A DNA stretch of 64,000 bases, taken from positions 1-64,000 of the forward strand of contig CACOQC010000001.1 of assembly GCA_902629215.1 (NCBI GenBank), written 5' to 3'. The translations under genes were made by a program, and so were the position numbers. Under the pieces are notes generated by a model, which saw only the letters and a program-made list of their open reading frames with translations, was not told the DNA's origin and did not search any database. Origin of the DNA: an uncultured Pelagibacteraceae bacterium (GTDB lineage Bacteria; Pseudomonadota; Alphaproteobacteria; Pelagibacterales; Pelagibacteraceae). Below, piece after piece: positions 1 through 9,838 of this stretch (position 1 is the stretch's first letter; every line of letters begins with the position of its first letter).

Positions 1-1485
1 AATTTTTTCATTCAAACATAATAAATTTTCAATTTTTGTTGGTGAAATATTATCACCACCTGAATTTACAATAATTTCTTTTTTTCTATCTGTTATTTTT
101 AAATTTCCATCATTAGTAAATTCGCCAATATCACCAGTGTGCAACCAACCATTTTTTAAAATTTCATCTGTTTCTTTTTGCATATTCCAATAACCAAGCA
201 TCACATTTTCCCCTTTTACTAATATTTCTCCATCATCTGCAATTTTAACCTCATTAGTTTTAAAAGGAGGTCCAACTGTATCAATTTTGATTTTCCCAGG
301 AATATTACAACTAACAACAGGAGAGGTCTCCGTTAATCCATATCCTTGTAAAGTTGGTAAACCTATGGAATTCAAAAATTCTCCAATTTTTTGATCTAAA
401 GCTCCGCCACCTGAAACAAAAGCTTTCAACTTACCTCCAAATTGTTTTTTAATTTTTCTTCTTACTAGTTTTTCACACAAAAAATTAATAATTTTTTCCT
501 TAAAATTAAGTTCTACTTTATTCAAATTTTTAGTTCCAAGAACAATGGTACTTTCAACTAATTTTTTTTTTAAACCTTTTTGTTTTGATAAATTAAGAGA
601 AATTTTACTATATAAATTTTGGTAAAATCTTGGAACAGCTGTCATAATAGTAGGTTGTGCTACTGACATATTAGGTAATAATTTTTCTAAACTTTCAGCA
701 TAGTAAACTTTTGCTTTAAGATATATTTGTACATATTGAACCGTGTGTTCATATGAATGAGATAGTGGAAGCCAAGTTAAAAAAACTGGTTTTTCATTTA
801 CAATTAATGTTTCTAAAATTTCTTGTGCGCCCTCACAATTCGATAAAATACCTCCATGGCTAAGCATAACTCCTTTGGGATTACCCGTCGTGCCCGACGT
901 ATAAATTATACAAGCTAGATCATCTCTCTGAATTTGGTTATTATATTTATTGTTCAATTTTATAAAGTTTTTTTCATCTAACAAAACTTTACTAAAGATT
1001 TCTTCAAAACATTTTATTTTTTTATCAAATCCATCAATTGAAATTAATATTGAGTCGTTTTTAATAAACTTTTTAATTTTTCTTAACTGCGTATCATTTG
1101 AAACAATACATACCTTGGGTTCACAATCGTTGATTATATATTCATAATCATCTTCAGAATAAGTTGTAAAAAGTGGAACAGTCACTCCACCGGCATTCAT
1201 AATTGCTATATCAGATATTAACCATTCTGGCCGGTTTTCAGACAATAAAATACACCTATCACCTTTAGATATAATTTCTCTTAAGTAATTTGATAAAATT
1301 TGAATTCTATTATTTATCATGAGCCATGAATAAGACAGTGGGCCTGATATTAATTTGTTATCCTTATTTTTTTGTTTTAGTGAAATCAAAAAAATTTCTT
1401 TCATTTTTTCAAAATCATTTGAAGTTTTCTCTTCAAATTTTTTAAAAAAAAGCTCTACTAAACTATTTATCTCTTTCAGTTCCAT
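1..1485 (-). CDS. Long-chain acyl-CoA synthetase / AMP-binding enzyme (partial, runs off the window start)
   Basis: Hand reverse translation starts MELKEINSLVELFFKKFEEK and contains IIYTSGTTGNPKGVMLSHGG and LQGYGLTETSPVVSCN, the AMP-binding signature motifs; no stop before position 1. Confidence 0.88.
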   Translation of the reverse strand, partial: MELKEINSLVELFFKKFEEKTSNDFEKMKEIFLISLKQKNKDNKLISGPLSYSWLMINNRIQILSNYLREIISKGDRCILLSENRPEWLISDIAIMNAGGVTVPLFTTYSEDDYEYIINDCEPKVCIVSNDTQLRKIKKFIKNDSILISIDGFDKKIKCFEEIFSKVLLDEKNFIKLNNKYNNQIQRDDLACIIYTSGTTGNPKGVMLSHGGILSNCEGAQEILETLIVNEKPVFLTWLPLSHSYEHTVQYVQIYLKAKVYYAESLEKLLPNMSVAQPTIMTAVPRFYQNLYSKISLNLSKQKGLKKKLVESTIVLGTKNLNKVELNFKEKIINFLCEKLVRRKIKKQFGGKLKAFVSGGGALDQKIGEFLNSIGLPTLQGYGLTETSPVVSCNIPGKIKIDTVGPPFKTNEVKIADDGEILVKGENVMLGYWNMQKETDEILKNGWLHTGDIGEFTNDGNLKITDRKKEIIVNSGGDNISPTKIENLLCLNEKI

Positions 1486-1489
1486 AATT

Positions 1490-1574
1490 TGGTGGGCGAA
1501 GAGAGAATCGAACTCTCACTTCTTGCGAAACACGATTTTGAGTCGTGCGCGTCTACCAGTTCCGCCATTCGCCC
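1490..1574 (-). tRNA. tRNA-Leu (anticodon CAA), CCA encoded
   Basis: Minus strand GGGCGAATGGCGGAACTGGTAGACGCGCACGACTCAAAATCGTG...GAGAGTTCGATTCTCTCTTCGCCCACCA: 7-bp acceptor stem, anticodon stem CACGA/TCGTG with loop CTCAAAA, long variable arm, T-loop GTTCGATTC. Confidence 0.96.
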
Positions 1575-1633
1575 TTAATTATTTAATAATTTATTAAATA
1601 GTATAAGAACTAAAATTATATTAAAACCAAAAA

Positions 1634-2239
1634 ATGTTTAATACTCTTTACAAAAAATGTTTAGATTTAGCTGCTCACAAAAGTTCTAAATATTACTTAG
1701 CTTTAGTTTCTTTTATTGAAAGTTCTTTTTTTCCTATACCACCAGATGTAATGGTAATACCAATGGTTATTTCCAAAAAAAATGATTTCTTTAAAATTTT
1801 TCTTATAACTACCATATTTTCTGTTTTAGGAGGAATATTAGGTTATTTTATTGGAGCCTTTTTTTTTGAGTTAGGAATGGAAATTGTGAGTTTATATGGC
1901 TATGAAGATAAGTTAACTAACCTTAAAAATAATTTAATAAACAGTGAGGGTTTCTATGCTTGGCTTAGCATACTTTTTTTAGCAGGCTTCACTCCTCTAC
2001 CATACAAAGTTTTTACTATTGCTAGTGGTTTAATCGGATTTAATATCTTAATTTTTATTTTTATAAGCTTAATTTCCAGAGGTTTACGTTTTTTTATAGT
2101 ATCTTATCTATCATATAAATTTGGAGATTTGTTTACTCAATTTATGAATAAACATGGATCTAAATGGTTTACAATTGTAGGAATATTAATTGTTGCTATT
2201 GTAATTTTTGTATATTTAATATTTAAGTTTTATGTATAA
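1634..2239 (+). CDS. YqaA/DedA-like VTT-domain membrane protein
   Basis: 201-aa membrane protein with SFIESSFFPIPPDVMVIPM and FLAGFTPLPYKVFTIASG, typical of the SNARE-associated/DedA family. Confidence 0.85.
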   Translation: MFNTLYKKCLDLAAHKSSKYYLALVSFIESSFFPIPPDVMVIPMVISKKNDFFKIFLITTIFSVLGGILGYFIGAFFFELGMEIVSLYGYEDKLTNLKNNLINSEGFYAWLSILFLAGFTPLPYKVFTIASGLIGFNILIFIFISLISRGLRFFIVSYLSYKFGDLFTQFMNKHGSKWFTIVGILIVAIVIFVYLIFKFYV

Positions 2240-2717
2240 CTTAAAAATAAATACCTTTTTAAAAGTAATTTTTTTAATTAGTTCATTTGCGATAATTTCT
2301 GCCTTTTTTATAGAATATGTCCTTGGACACAAACCTTGCAATCTATGCTTAATAGAAAGAATTCCTTATGTATTAAGCATAATTCTAATAATTCTAAATT
2401 ATATTTCAAAAAAAAATGAATATTTTATAATTCTTTTATTATTAATAATATTTTGTTTTTCATTGATAATGTCATTTTATCACTTCGGAATTGAGCAAGG
2501 TTTTTTTGAAGAGTCTACAGTTTGTGGATTAAAAGATGCGTCTCTTATTCTTTCTAAAGAGGAAATATTGAAACAATTACAAACAAAATCTATAAGCTGT
2601 AAAGATGTGACATTTAGAATTTTTGGATTTTCATTAACTACATTTAATATAATAATCAGTTTAATTTTAATTGTTTTACTATTAAATATTTTTAGAAATT
2701 ATGAAAAATTTCAATAA
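2232..2717 (+). CDS. dsbB: Disulfide bond formation protein DsbB family
   Basis: FFIEYVLGHKPCNLCLIERIPY (CxxC) plus a second cysteine pair; four hydrophobic segments. Confidence 0.85.
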   Translation: MYNLKINTFLKVIFLISSFAIISAFFIEYVLGHKPCNLCLIERIPYVLSIILIILNYISKKNEYFIILLLLIIFCFSLIMSFYHFGIEQGFFEESTVCGLKDASLILSKEEILKQLQTKSISCKDVTFRIFGFSLTTFNIIISLILIVLLLNIFRNYEKFQ

Positions 2718-3231
2718 TAAAGTTGAAGAATTTATAAGAGTAGATCACGCTGGTGAACGCGGTGCTGTTAAAATTTATGAAGGTCAGTTATTAGCACTAA
2801 ATACGTTAATTAAAGATGAAACATTAAAAAAAACAATTGAAGAAATGAAAATTCATGAAAAAGAACATTGTGAATTTTTTGAGTCAGAGATCAAAAAAAG
2901 AAAAATCAAACCAACAAAATTTTTACCTTTATGGGACTTACTTGGAGTTGGTCTTGGTTTTGGATCAACAATTCTTGGTAAAAAAGCAGCAATGTTGTGC
3001 ACTGCTTCAGTTGAAGAGGTGATTGACAAACATTATCAAGATCAAATAAATAAACTTGGACCTGAGGAAAAAGAACTAAAAAAAAAAATCATTAAATTTA
3101 GAGAAGATGAATTACATCATAAAGATATAGCGTATGAAAAAGGGGCAACAAAAAAAGGTTTATATTCTTTAATGGATAAAATTATTAAAACTGGTTCAAA
3201 AATAGCAATTAATATTTCTGAGAAAATTTAA
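2701..3231 (+). CDS. coq7: Demethoxyubiquinone hydroxylase (Coq7/UbiF-type di-iron)
   Basis: IRVDHAGERGAVKIYEGQ, EKEHCEFFE, EEVIDKHYQDQ, EDELHHKDIA di-iron ligand motifs. Confidence 0.92.
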   Translation: MKNFNNKVEEFIRVDHAGERGAVKIYEGQLLALNTLIKDETLKKTIEEMKIHEKEHCEFFESEIKKRKIKPTKFLPLWDLLGVGLGFGSTILGKKAAMLCTASVEEVIDKHYQDQINKLGPEEKELKKKIIKFREDELHHKDIAYEKGATKKGLYSLMDKIIKTGSKIAINISEKI

Positions 3232-3801
3232 TTAAGCTTCTAGTTCAACATCCCAATATAAATAATCCATCCAACTTTTATGTAAATAATTTGGTGGAAA
3301 GTTCTTACCATTGCGGTGCAAATCTTCAGTTGAAGGTTGAAAAGGGTATTGATTAAGTTTCATACCAGAAATCTTTAGTAACTTTCCTCCCTTTTTTACA
3401 TTACAAGCTGAGCAAGCTGTTACAACATTATCCCAATTTGTTTCTCCACCTTTAGACCTTGGTAATAAATGATCAAATGTTAATTCTTCGCTACTCCCAC
3501 AATATTGACATGAAAACTTATCACGAAGAAAAACATTAAATCTTGTGAAGCTCGGTTTAGATTGCGGAACAATATAATCTTTTAATGCTATAACACTTGG
3601 TAATTGCATATTAAATGAGGGGCTTCTTACAATTCTGTCGTAAGTGCTTACAATAATTACTCTATCTAAAAAAACAGATTTAACAGTATCTTGCCATGAC
3701 CATAATGATAAAGGATAGTAACTTAAAGGTCTATAATCTGCATTTAAAACCAATGCAGGACATTTTTCTAACGATACATCTTTTTCAACAAAACTATTCA
3801 T
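3232..3801 (-). CDS. HNH endonuclease family protein
   Basis: CQYCGSSEELTFDHLLPRSKGGETNWDNVVTACSACNVKKGG, an HNH domain with CxxC pairs. Confidence 0.9.
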   Translation of the reverse strand: MNSFVEKDVSLEKCPALVLNADYRPLSYYPLSLWSWQDTVKSVFLDRVIIVSTYDRIVRSPSFNMQLPSVIALKDYIVPQSKPSFTRFNVFLRDKFSCQYCGSSEELTFDHLLPRSKGGETNWDNVVTACSACNVKKGGKLLKISGMKLNQYPFQPSTEDLHRNGKNFPPNYLHKSWMDYLYWDVELEA

Positions 3802-3846
3802 AAATAAAGTTTAGCTTAAATAAAAAATTATTTCAATATTTAGCAG

Positions 3847-4500
3847 TTATAAAATTTTTTTTAAAATATAATTTAATCCTATACTCGAAGCTTGAATAGG
3901 AATATGATGGTCGCAATCTTTAATTAAATGAGTTTCGATTTCTACATTATTTCTGATAAAAAAGTCTTTAGCTTCAAGTAAAAAATTAGGTGAAACAACC
4001 TGATCTGAGTCACCATGAATTAGTAAAATACTTGTTGAATTTTTTTTTCTTACTTCTAAATCTTTTTGATTGATAATTTTTCCTGAAAAACCAACAATAC
4101 AATTAAAAGGTTGGTCTGAAGTTAATCCTAAATTTATTGACATCATACACCCCTGACTAAAGCCAGATAAACAAATCTTATTATTTTCCAATTTAAATTC
4201 TTCTTTTATCTCTGATATGAATTTATTAAGTTTTTTTTCTGCTTTAATTGACTCTTCTAAAATATACTTTGGGTCATCTTTAGTAAGATCAAACCATTGA
4301 TAACCAGTTGGATTTATAGGGCATTGCTCATGGCCATTAGGACAAATGAATATTGTATTGGGTAAATATCTTTTCCAATTCAATGATAGCATACTAATAT
4401 CCTTGCCATCACCACCATATCCATGGAGTAAAATAATAGCATTAGTAACCTTCATACCATTTTCAGGTTTTATAATTGTTGATTCTAGACAAAATGTCAT
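3847..4500 (-). CDS. Phospholipase/carboxylesterase-type alpha/beta hydrolase
   Basis: IILLHGYGGDGKD, GFSQGCMMSINLGL nucleophile elbow, HGDSDQVV, CDHHIP. Confidence 0.88.
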   Translation of the reverse strand: MTFCLESTIIKPENGMKVTNAIILLHGYGGDGKDISMLSLNWKRYLPNTIFICPNGHEQCPINPTGYQWFDLTKDDPKYILEESIKAEKKLNKFISEIKEEFKLENNKICLSGFSQGCMMSINLGLTSDQPFNCIVGFSGKIINQKDLEVRKKNSTSILLIHGDSDQVVSPNFLLEAKDFFIRNNVEIETHLIKDCDHHIPIQASSIGLNYILKKIL

Positions 4501-4548
4501 ACTTTATAATTTATGTTTTTTTATTTTTAAAACTCTTTACAGTATGTA

Positions 4549-4758
4549 ATGTATATGATTTCCGGTGTAATTTTAAAAATATTATCGATAATTTTATTAG
4601 CCTTAGTAGGAATAGTTTTAATTCTTGGAATTGGAACTTTATTTAAAGGCGGAGAAACAAGTAAAAAATATTCAAATAAGTTAATGCAGCTGAGAGTTTT
4701 GCTACAGTTTATTGCAATACTTGCTTTGGTTGGTTTTGCTTACTTTTTCAAAAATTAA
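4549..4758 (+). CDS. Small two-TM HIG1-domain-like protein
   Basis: 69 aa, two TM segments with LGIGTLFKGGETSKKYSNKLMQLRVLLQFIAI between them, like bacterial HIG1/twin-TM proteins. Confidence 0.7.
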   Translation: MYMISGVILKILSIILLALVGIVLILGIGTLFKGGETSKKYSNKLMQLRVLLQFIAILALVGFAYFFKN

Positions 4759-5264
4759 TTATATAGACTTAGCCAATTTACAAATTCATCATCTTCAAAA
4801 TCAATTGAACCTACAATTCTTGCAAATTCTTCTCCATTCTTATTTATTAAAATTGATGTTGGAACACCTCTTAAAGAAAGTTTTTTAGGTAAATTAGAAT
4901 TTTTATTAAAATAAATTTCTAAATTTTGTATCTCTAAATCCTTGAAAAACTTTTCAGCTTTTTCAATTTTATCTTGTCCAATATTTATAGGAAATATTTT
5001 TAAATTCTTTAAATTTTCATTAATCGATAATAAATCTAATGACGGCATTTCTTCTTTGCAGGGAGCACACCATGTTGCCCAAAAATTTAATATGACTAAA
5101 TTATCACGATAATCATCTAAGTTGACTTGCTTATTTTCTGCATCTAAAAATGTTAAACTATCGTGCTTTTTTAAATCTCCTTTAATAATTAGATTTTTTA
5201 TATTAGGTGGTTCATCTGCAAATGATAAATTAGATAAAAATATAAATATTATTAAAAATCTCAT
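4755..5264 (-). CDS. TlpA-like periplasmic thiol-disulfide oxidoreductase
   Basis: Signal peptide; LVILNFWATWCAPCKEEMPSL (WCxxC); GVPTSILINKNG. Confidence 0.9.
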   Translation of the reverse strand: MRFLIIFIFLSNLSFADEPPNIKNLIIKGDLKKHDSLTFLDAENKQVNLDDYRDNLVILNFWATWCAPCKEEMPSLDLLSINENLKNLKIFPINIGQDKIEKAEKFFKDLEIQNLEIYFNKNSNLPKKLSLRGVPTSILINKNGEEFARIVGSIDFEDDEFVNWLSLYN

Positions 5265-5288
5265 TTTAAATAGGTATAATTAATTACC

Positions 5289-6680
5289 ATGATAAAAAAT
5301 AAAAACAACAGAGCAATTTGGAATACACGCATAACAAAGAGTACATCCAATCTTTTTCAGAAAGTTGGAGGTTCTCTTTATGTTGATAAAAAACTTTATA
5401 AAGAAGATATCGCTGGTTCAATTGTGCATGTAGAAATGCTTTTTAAACAAAAGATTATATCTTTTAAAATTAAAAATAAAATTATCTATGGATTAAATAA
5501 AATTGAAAAAGAAATTTCTAAAAATAAATTTCAATTTAATAAGAATTTTGAAGATATTCATATGAGTATAGAAAAAAGATTAGTTGATTTGATAGGAAGC
5601 GATGCTGGATATATTCATACTGCAAGATCAAGAAATGATCAGGTTATTACTGATTTTAAAATTTGGATTAAAAAATCATCTAATGAAATCAATGATAATT
5701 TACATAAAATCATTAAATCATCATTAAAGATAGCTGAAAAAAATATTAAAACTATCATGCCAGGTTTTACACATCTTAAAAATGCACAGCCCGTATCGTT
5801 CGCTCACTATTTAATGTCTTATGTTGAAATGTTTATGAGAGATAAAAGAAGATTCAATAATAATTTAGTAAATCTAAATGAAAATCCACTTGGTGTTTCT
5901 GCTCTTACAGGGACCTCATTCAATATAGATAGAAATTACACTACCAAAAAATTGGGTTTTAAAAATCCTACCAACAATTCTATAGATACAGTTTCTGATA
6001 GAGATTTTGTTTTAGATTACTTATATTCTTGTTCAGTTTGTTCTATGCATATATCTAGAATTTCTGAAGAGTTAATAATATGGAATTCAGATGCTTTTAA
6101 TTTAATAAAATTATCAGATAAAATTGTGACAGGCTCATCGATAATGCCACAGAAAAAAAATCCTGATTCTTTAGAATATTTAAGAGGCAAAACTGGTTCA
6201 ATTTATGGAAGTCTATTTTCGATGCTTACAATTCTTAAGGGTCTTCCAATATCTTATTTTAAAGATTTACAAGATGATAAAGAATTAGTCTTTAAATCAA
6301 CTGAAACACTAATCAATTGCCTTAAATTGCTAAATGAAGTTTTAAATAATATTAGTCCAAATAAAAAGCGAATGCTAGAATTAGCAAATATGGGATATAC
6401 AACGGCTACTGATTTAGCAGATTATCTAGTGAAAAATCATTCAATGTCATTTAGAGAAGCTTATCAAAAAACTGCTGCAATTGTTAATCTTGCAGAAAAA
6501 AAGAAGAAAAAACTTAATGAATTAACTATTGATGAATTAAAAAAAGTCGAAACAAAGTTAACAAATGAGGTATTAAGAGTTTTTGATTTAAAAAATTCTG
6601 TTAATTCAAAAAAATCTTATGGAGGAACTGCTTTTGAAAATATAAAAAAAATGATAATCAAATATAAAAAACAAATATGA
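5289..6680 (+). CDS. argH: Argininosuccinate lyase
   Basis: TARSRNDQVITDFK, GFTHLKNAQPVSFAHY, GSSIMPQKKNPDSLE. Confidence 0.97.
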   Translation: MIKNKNNRAIWNTRITKSTSNLFQKVGGSLYVDKKLYKEDIAGSIVHVEMLFKQKIISFKIKNKIIYGLNKIEKEISKNKFQFNKNFEDIHMSIEKRLVDLIGSDAGYIHTARSRNDQVITDFKIWIKKSSNEINDNLHKIIKSSLKIAEKNIKTIMPGFTHLKNAQPVSFAHYLMSYVEMFMRDKRRFNNNLVNLNENPLGVSALTGTSFNIDRNYTTKKLGFKNPTNNSIDTVSDRDFVLDYLYSCSVCSMHISRISEELIIWNSDAFNLIKLSDKIVTGSSIMPQKKNPDSLEYLRGKTGSIYGSLFSMLTILKGLPISYFKDLQDDKELVFKSTETLINCLKLLNEVLNNISPNKKRMLELANMGYTTATDLADYLVKNHSMSFREAYQKTAAIVNLAEKKKKKLNELTIDELKKVETKLTNEVLRVFDLKNSVNSKKSYGGTAFENIKKMIIKYKKQI

Positions 6681-6805
6681 ATAAAAATTTAAGTTTAATA
6701 ATTATTATATTTATTTTAATTACTTCTTGTGGGAAAAAAAATAGTCCCATTTACAAAGAACAAAATTCTAAAATATTAGACACCAAATTAATTAGGGTGT
6801 TATGA
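6677..6805 (+). CDS. Small lipoprotein (LptM/YifL-like), 42 aa, not in the ORF track
   Basis: Hand translation MNKNLSLIIIIFILITSCGKKNSPIYKEQNSKILDTKLIRVL*; lipobox ITSC; ATGA-type overlaps with argH upstream and lysA downstream. The position before lysA is typical of this lipoprotein family. Confidence 0.75.
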   Translation: MNKNLSLIIIIFILITSCGKKNSPIYKEQNSKILDTKLIRVL

Positions 6806-8016
6806 AATACGTATCAAATAATTTTTCAATTGATGGGTTCAAAACAGATATTTTAGCAAAAAAATATTCTACACCAATTTATTGTTATTCTTTCAAAAAA
6901 ATAAAAGAAAATATAAATGAATTTAAAGATAATTTTAAAAATATTAATCCAATTATTTGTTTTTCTGTAAAATCGAATTCAAACAAACAAATATTAAGAG
7001 AAATCAAAAAGCTTAAATTGGGAGCAGATGTTGTTTCATTAGGTGAGCTTATGAAAGCACTAAATTCGGGAATTAAACCAAATAAAATAGTTTTTTCAGG
7101 TGTGGGAAAAACATCAAAAGAAATTAGTTATGCTATAGAAAAAAAAATACTTTTAATAAATGCTGAATCAAAAAGTGAGATTTTAGAAATTGAAAAGATT
7201 GCTAAAATTAAGAAAAAAAAAGTAGATATAGGTATTCGTCTTAATCCTAACACAGATGCTAAAACTCTTAGTCAAATTTCAACTGGGAAAAAAGAAAACA
7301 AATTTGGTGTATCTGAAAAAACTTTCTTAAATTTAGTGAAGTATTTAAAAAAATCAAAAAACATAAATCTTAAGTGTTTAAGTGTGCACATAGGAAGTCA
7401 AATCTTAAATAATAAACCTTATGAAAAAATGCTTAAAGTTTTAGATAAAATAATTAAGAAATCTAATTTTCATTTTGAATATATAGATTTAGGTGGTGGT
7501 ATGGGAATAGATTATAAAAAGGGTAATAGAAAACTTAACTTAAAAAAATACTCTTTAAAAATTAAAAAATTTAAAGATAAACACAATTCTAAAATTATTT
7601 TTGAGCCTGGCAGATCTATTATTGGTAATACTGGAATTTTGATATCAAGAATTATTTATATCAAAGAGGGATATAAAAAGAATTTTGTAATAATAGATGC
7701 AGCTATGAATGATTTAATAAGACCAGCTTTGTACAATGTAGAACACCGTATTATTCCTGCAAAAAAAAATAAATTGAAATCTAAAAAAGCTTATGAATTT
7801 GTTGGTCCTATTTGTGAGAGTACTGATAAGTTTTCAACTGTAAAGAAATTTCAAAAATTAAGAGAGAAAGATTTAATTATCATTTGTGATGTTGGTGCAT
7901 ATGGGATGTCTTTAAGTTCGAACTACAATTTAAGACCAAAACCAATTGAATTATTAATAAAAAATTCAAAAATTCAAATAATTAATAAAAGACAAAGTTT
8001 AAAAGAATTAATTTAA
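6802..8016 (+). CDS. lysA: Diaminopimelate decarboxylase
   Basis: CFSVKSNSNKQIL PLP lysine region, SVHIGSQI, LGGGMGIDY, EPGRSIIGNTG, GPICESTD. Confidence 0.96.
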   Translation: MKYVSNNFSIDGFKTDILAKKYSTPIYCYSFKKIKENINEFKDNFKNINPIICFSVKSNSNKQILREIKKLKLGADVVSLGELMKALNSGIKPNKIVFSGVGKTSKEISYAIEKKILLINAESKSEILEIEKIAKIKKKKVDIGIRLNPNTDAKTLSQISTGKKENKFGVSEKTFLNLVKYLKKSKNINLKCLSVHIGSQILNNKPYEKMLKVLDKIIKKSNFHFEYIDLGGGMGIDYKKGNRKLNLKKYSLKIKKFKDKHNSKIIFEPGRSIIGNTGILISRIIYIKEGYKKNFVIIDAAMNDLIRPALYNVEHRIIPAKKNKLKSKKAYEFVGPICESTDKFSTVKKFQKLREKDLIIICDVGAYGMSLSSNYNLRPKPIELLIKNSKIQIINKRQSLKELI

Positions 8017-8027
8017 TTTTTAATTAA

Positions 8028-8729
8028 ATGCTTAGGAATTATTTATTTTCACTATTTTTCTTTTTAGGAATAATTTTTATTTCATTGATATTCATCCCGG
8101 CATTTTTTTTACCTCAAAAGGTAGTATTATTTGGAGGAAAATTAATGGGTTATTGGTCAGTTTTCTGCTTAAAAATTTTTTTATCAACTAAAGTTGTTGT
8201 GAAAGGAAAAGAAAACATTGTTACAAATAAAAAATTTTTTATTGCTTCTTCACATCAATCAATGTTTGAAACATTTTTTCTTCAAACAATTTTTAACTCA
8301 CCAATATTTATTTTAAAAAAGGAACTTTTGCTAATTCCAATTTTTGGATGGTATCTTAGAAAAATTGGATCAATCTCAATTAATAGAAATAAAGTCTCAA
8401 AAGAAAACCTGGGTTTTTTTGATAATATTTCAAAAATGATTAATAATACAAATAGACCTCTGATAATTTTTCCACAAGCAACAAGAGTATTGCCAGCAGA
8501 AAGACCTCCATTTAAAAAAGGAGTTGGAAGAATTTATGAAGAGTTGAATATTTTATGCCAACCAGTAGCAATTAATTCAGGATATGTTTGGCCTAAAAAA
8601 GGAAATAAAATTTCCAACAAAGTAATTGTGGTTTCAATAATTGAACCAATTAATCCTGGTTTAAATAAGGAAGATTTTATACAACTTGTTGAAAAAAAAA
8701 TTTATTCAGAATTAGATTTAATAAATTAA
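8028..8729 (+). CDS. plsC: 1-acyl-sn-glycerol-3-phosphate acyltransferase
   Basis: SSHQSMFETFF (HX4-type motif, here HQSMFE) and IFPQATRV. Confidence 0.85.
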   Translation: MLRNYLFSLFFFLGIIFISLIFIPAFFLPQKVVLFGGKLMGYWSVFCLKIFLSTKVVVKGKENIVTNKKFFIASSHQSMFETFFLQTIFNSPIFILKKELLLIPIFGWYLRKIGSISINRNKVSKENLGFFDNISKMINNTNRPLIIFPQATRVLPAERPPFKKGVGRIYEELNILCQPVAINSGYVWPKKGNKISNKVIVVSIIEPINPGLNKEDFIQLVEKKIYSELDLIN

Positions 8730-9838
8730 CCTTTCATAGGCATAACAACGAAAATACTATTGAAATCACCTGGATCTTTTATTAATGCAGGTGATCCTGA
8801 GTCGTTTAAAAACAATTCGATTTTTTCACCGTCTAACTGTGAAGCTACATCAATCAAATACCTAGAATTAAAACTAATTTCAAGATCGTCGTCAAATTTG
8901 ATTGGGATTGTCTCTTTTCCATCTCCACTATTAGCATTGTTGACTGATAAATTAAGTGTGTCTTTTGTTAAATTGAATTTAACACCATCTTTTTTATCCA
9001 GTGATACTGATGCTACTCTATCAACGGAATCTAAAAATAATTTTAATTCTACTTCTAATTTTTTTTTATTATTTTTTGGTATTACCTGTATATAATTAGG
9101 AAACTTTCCGTCAATTAATTTTGAAATTAATATACTATTTTTAAGTTCAAATTTTATTTTTGATTTTGCATTTGATATTTTTACATCACCATCATAATTA
9201 TCTAATAAAGAACAAAGTTGGAAAATTGTTTTTTTTGGTAAAATAATTGGTTCAAAATTTATCTTTTCATTTAATCTAATTTTAGAAATAGACATTCGAT
9301 GACTATCTGTAGCCACGGCCGTTAAATAATTTTTTTCTTCAAATTCAGTTTGATGCAAGTATATTCCACTTAAATAATGTCTAGTTTCATCGTTAGAAAC
9401 AGAAAACTTACATTTATTTAATAATTTCAAAAATTCTTTTGATGCTATTTTAAATTCATTTTCACTAAAATTTTCATTAGTAAGTGGAAATTCAGATGCA
9501 TCAATACAATTCAAATTAAAAATTGATTTATCAGACTCTAAGTGCAATTTGTTGGGGTTATTTAAAGTCAAATTAATTTTTTTCCCAGAGGAAAATTTTC
9601 TCACAATATCATACATAATTGATGACGATGTTGTAGTTTTTCCTTCTTCTAAAATTTCAATATTATTCAAATCATGAATAAATATTAAATCTAAATCAGT
9701 TGCTGTTATGATTAATTTTGAATCTTTTACATCTAGTAAAATATTTGACAAAATAGGAAGGGTGCTTCTTTTTTCAATTACCCCCTGACAAAAACTTAAT
9801 GCTTGCTGCAAATCTTGCTGATTAACACTAAATTTCAT
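8726..9838 (-). CDS. dnaN: DNA polymerase III beta subunit
   Basis: MKFSVNQQDLQQALSFCQGVIEKRSTLPILSNILL and C-terminal VVMPMKG; adjacent to dnaA. Confidence 0.97.
   Translation of the reverse strand: MKFSVNQQDLQQALSFCQGVIEKRSTLPILSNILLDVKDSKLIITATDLDLIFIHDLNNIEILEEGKTTTSSSIMYDIVRKFSSGKKINLTLNNPNKLHLESDKSIFNLNCIDASEFPLTNENFSENEFKIASKEFLKLLNKCKFSVSNDETRHYLSGIYLHQTEFEEKNYLTAVATDSHRMSISKIRLNEKINFEPIILPKKTIFQLCSLLDNYDGDVKISNAKSKIKFELKNSILISKLIDGKFPNYIQVIPKNNKKKLEVELKLFLDSVDRVASVSLDKKDGVKFNLTKDTLNLSVNNANSGDGKETIPIKFDDDLEISFNSRYLIDVASQLDGEKIELFLNDSGSPALIKDPGDFNSIFVVMPMKG

Noticed and set aside
950-1597. Plus-strand ORFs at 950-1147 and 1355-1597
   Set aside because: Antisense to the acyl-CoA synthetase and, for the second, across the tRNA-Leu gene.
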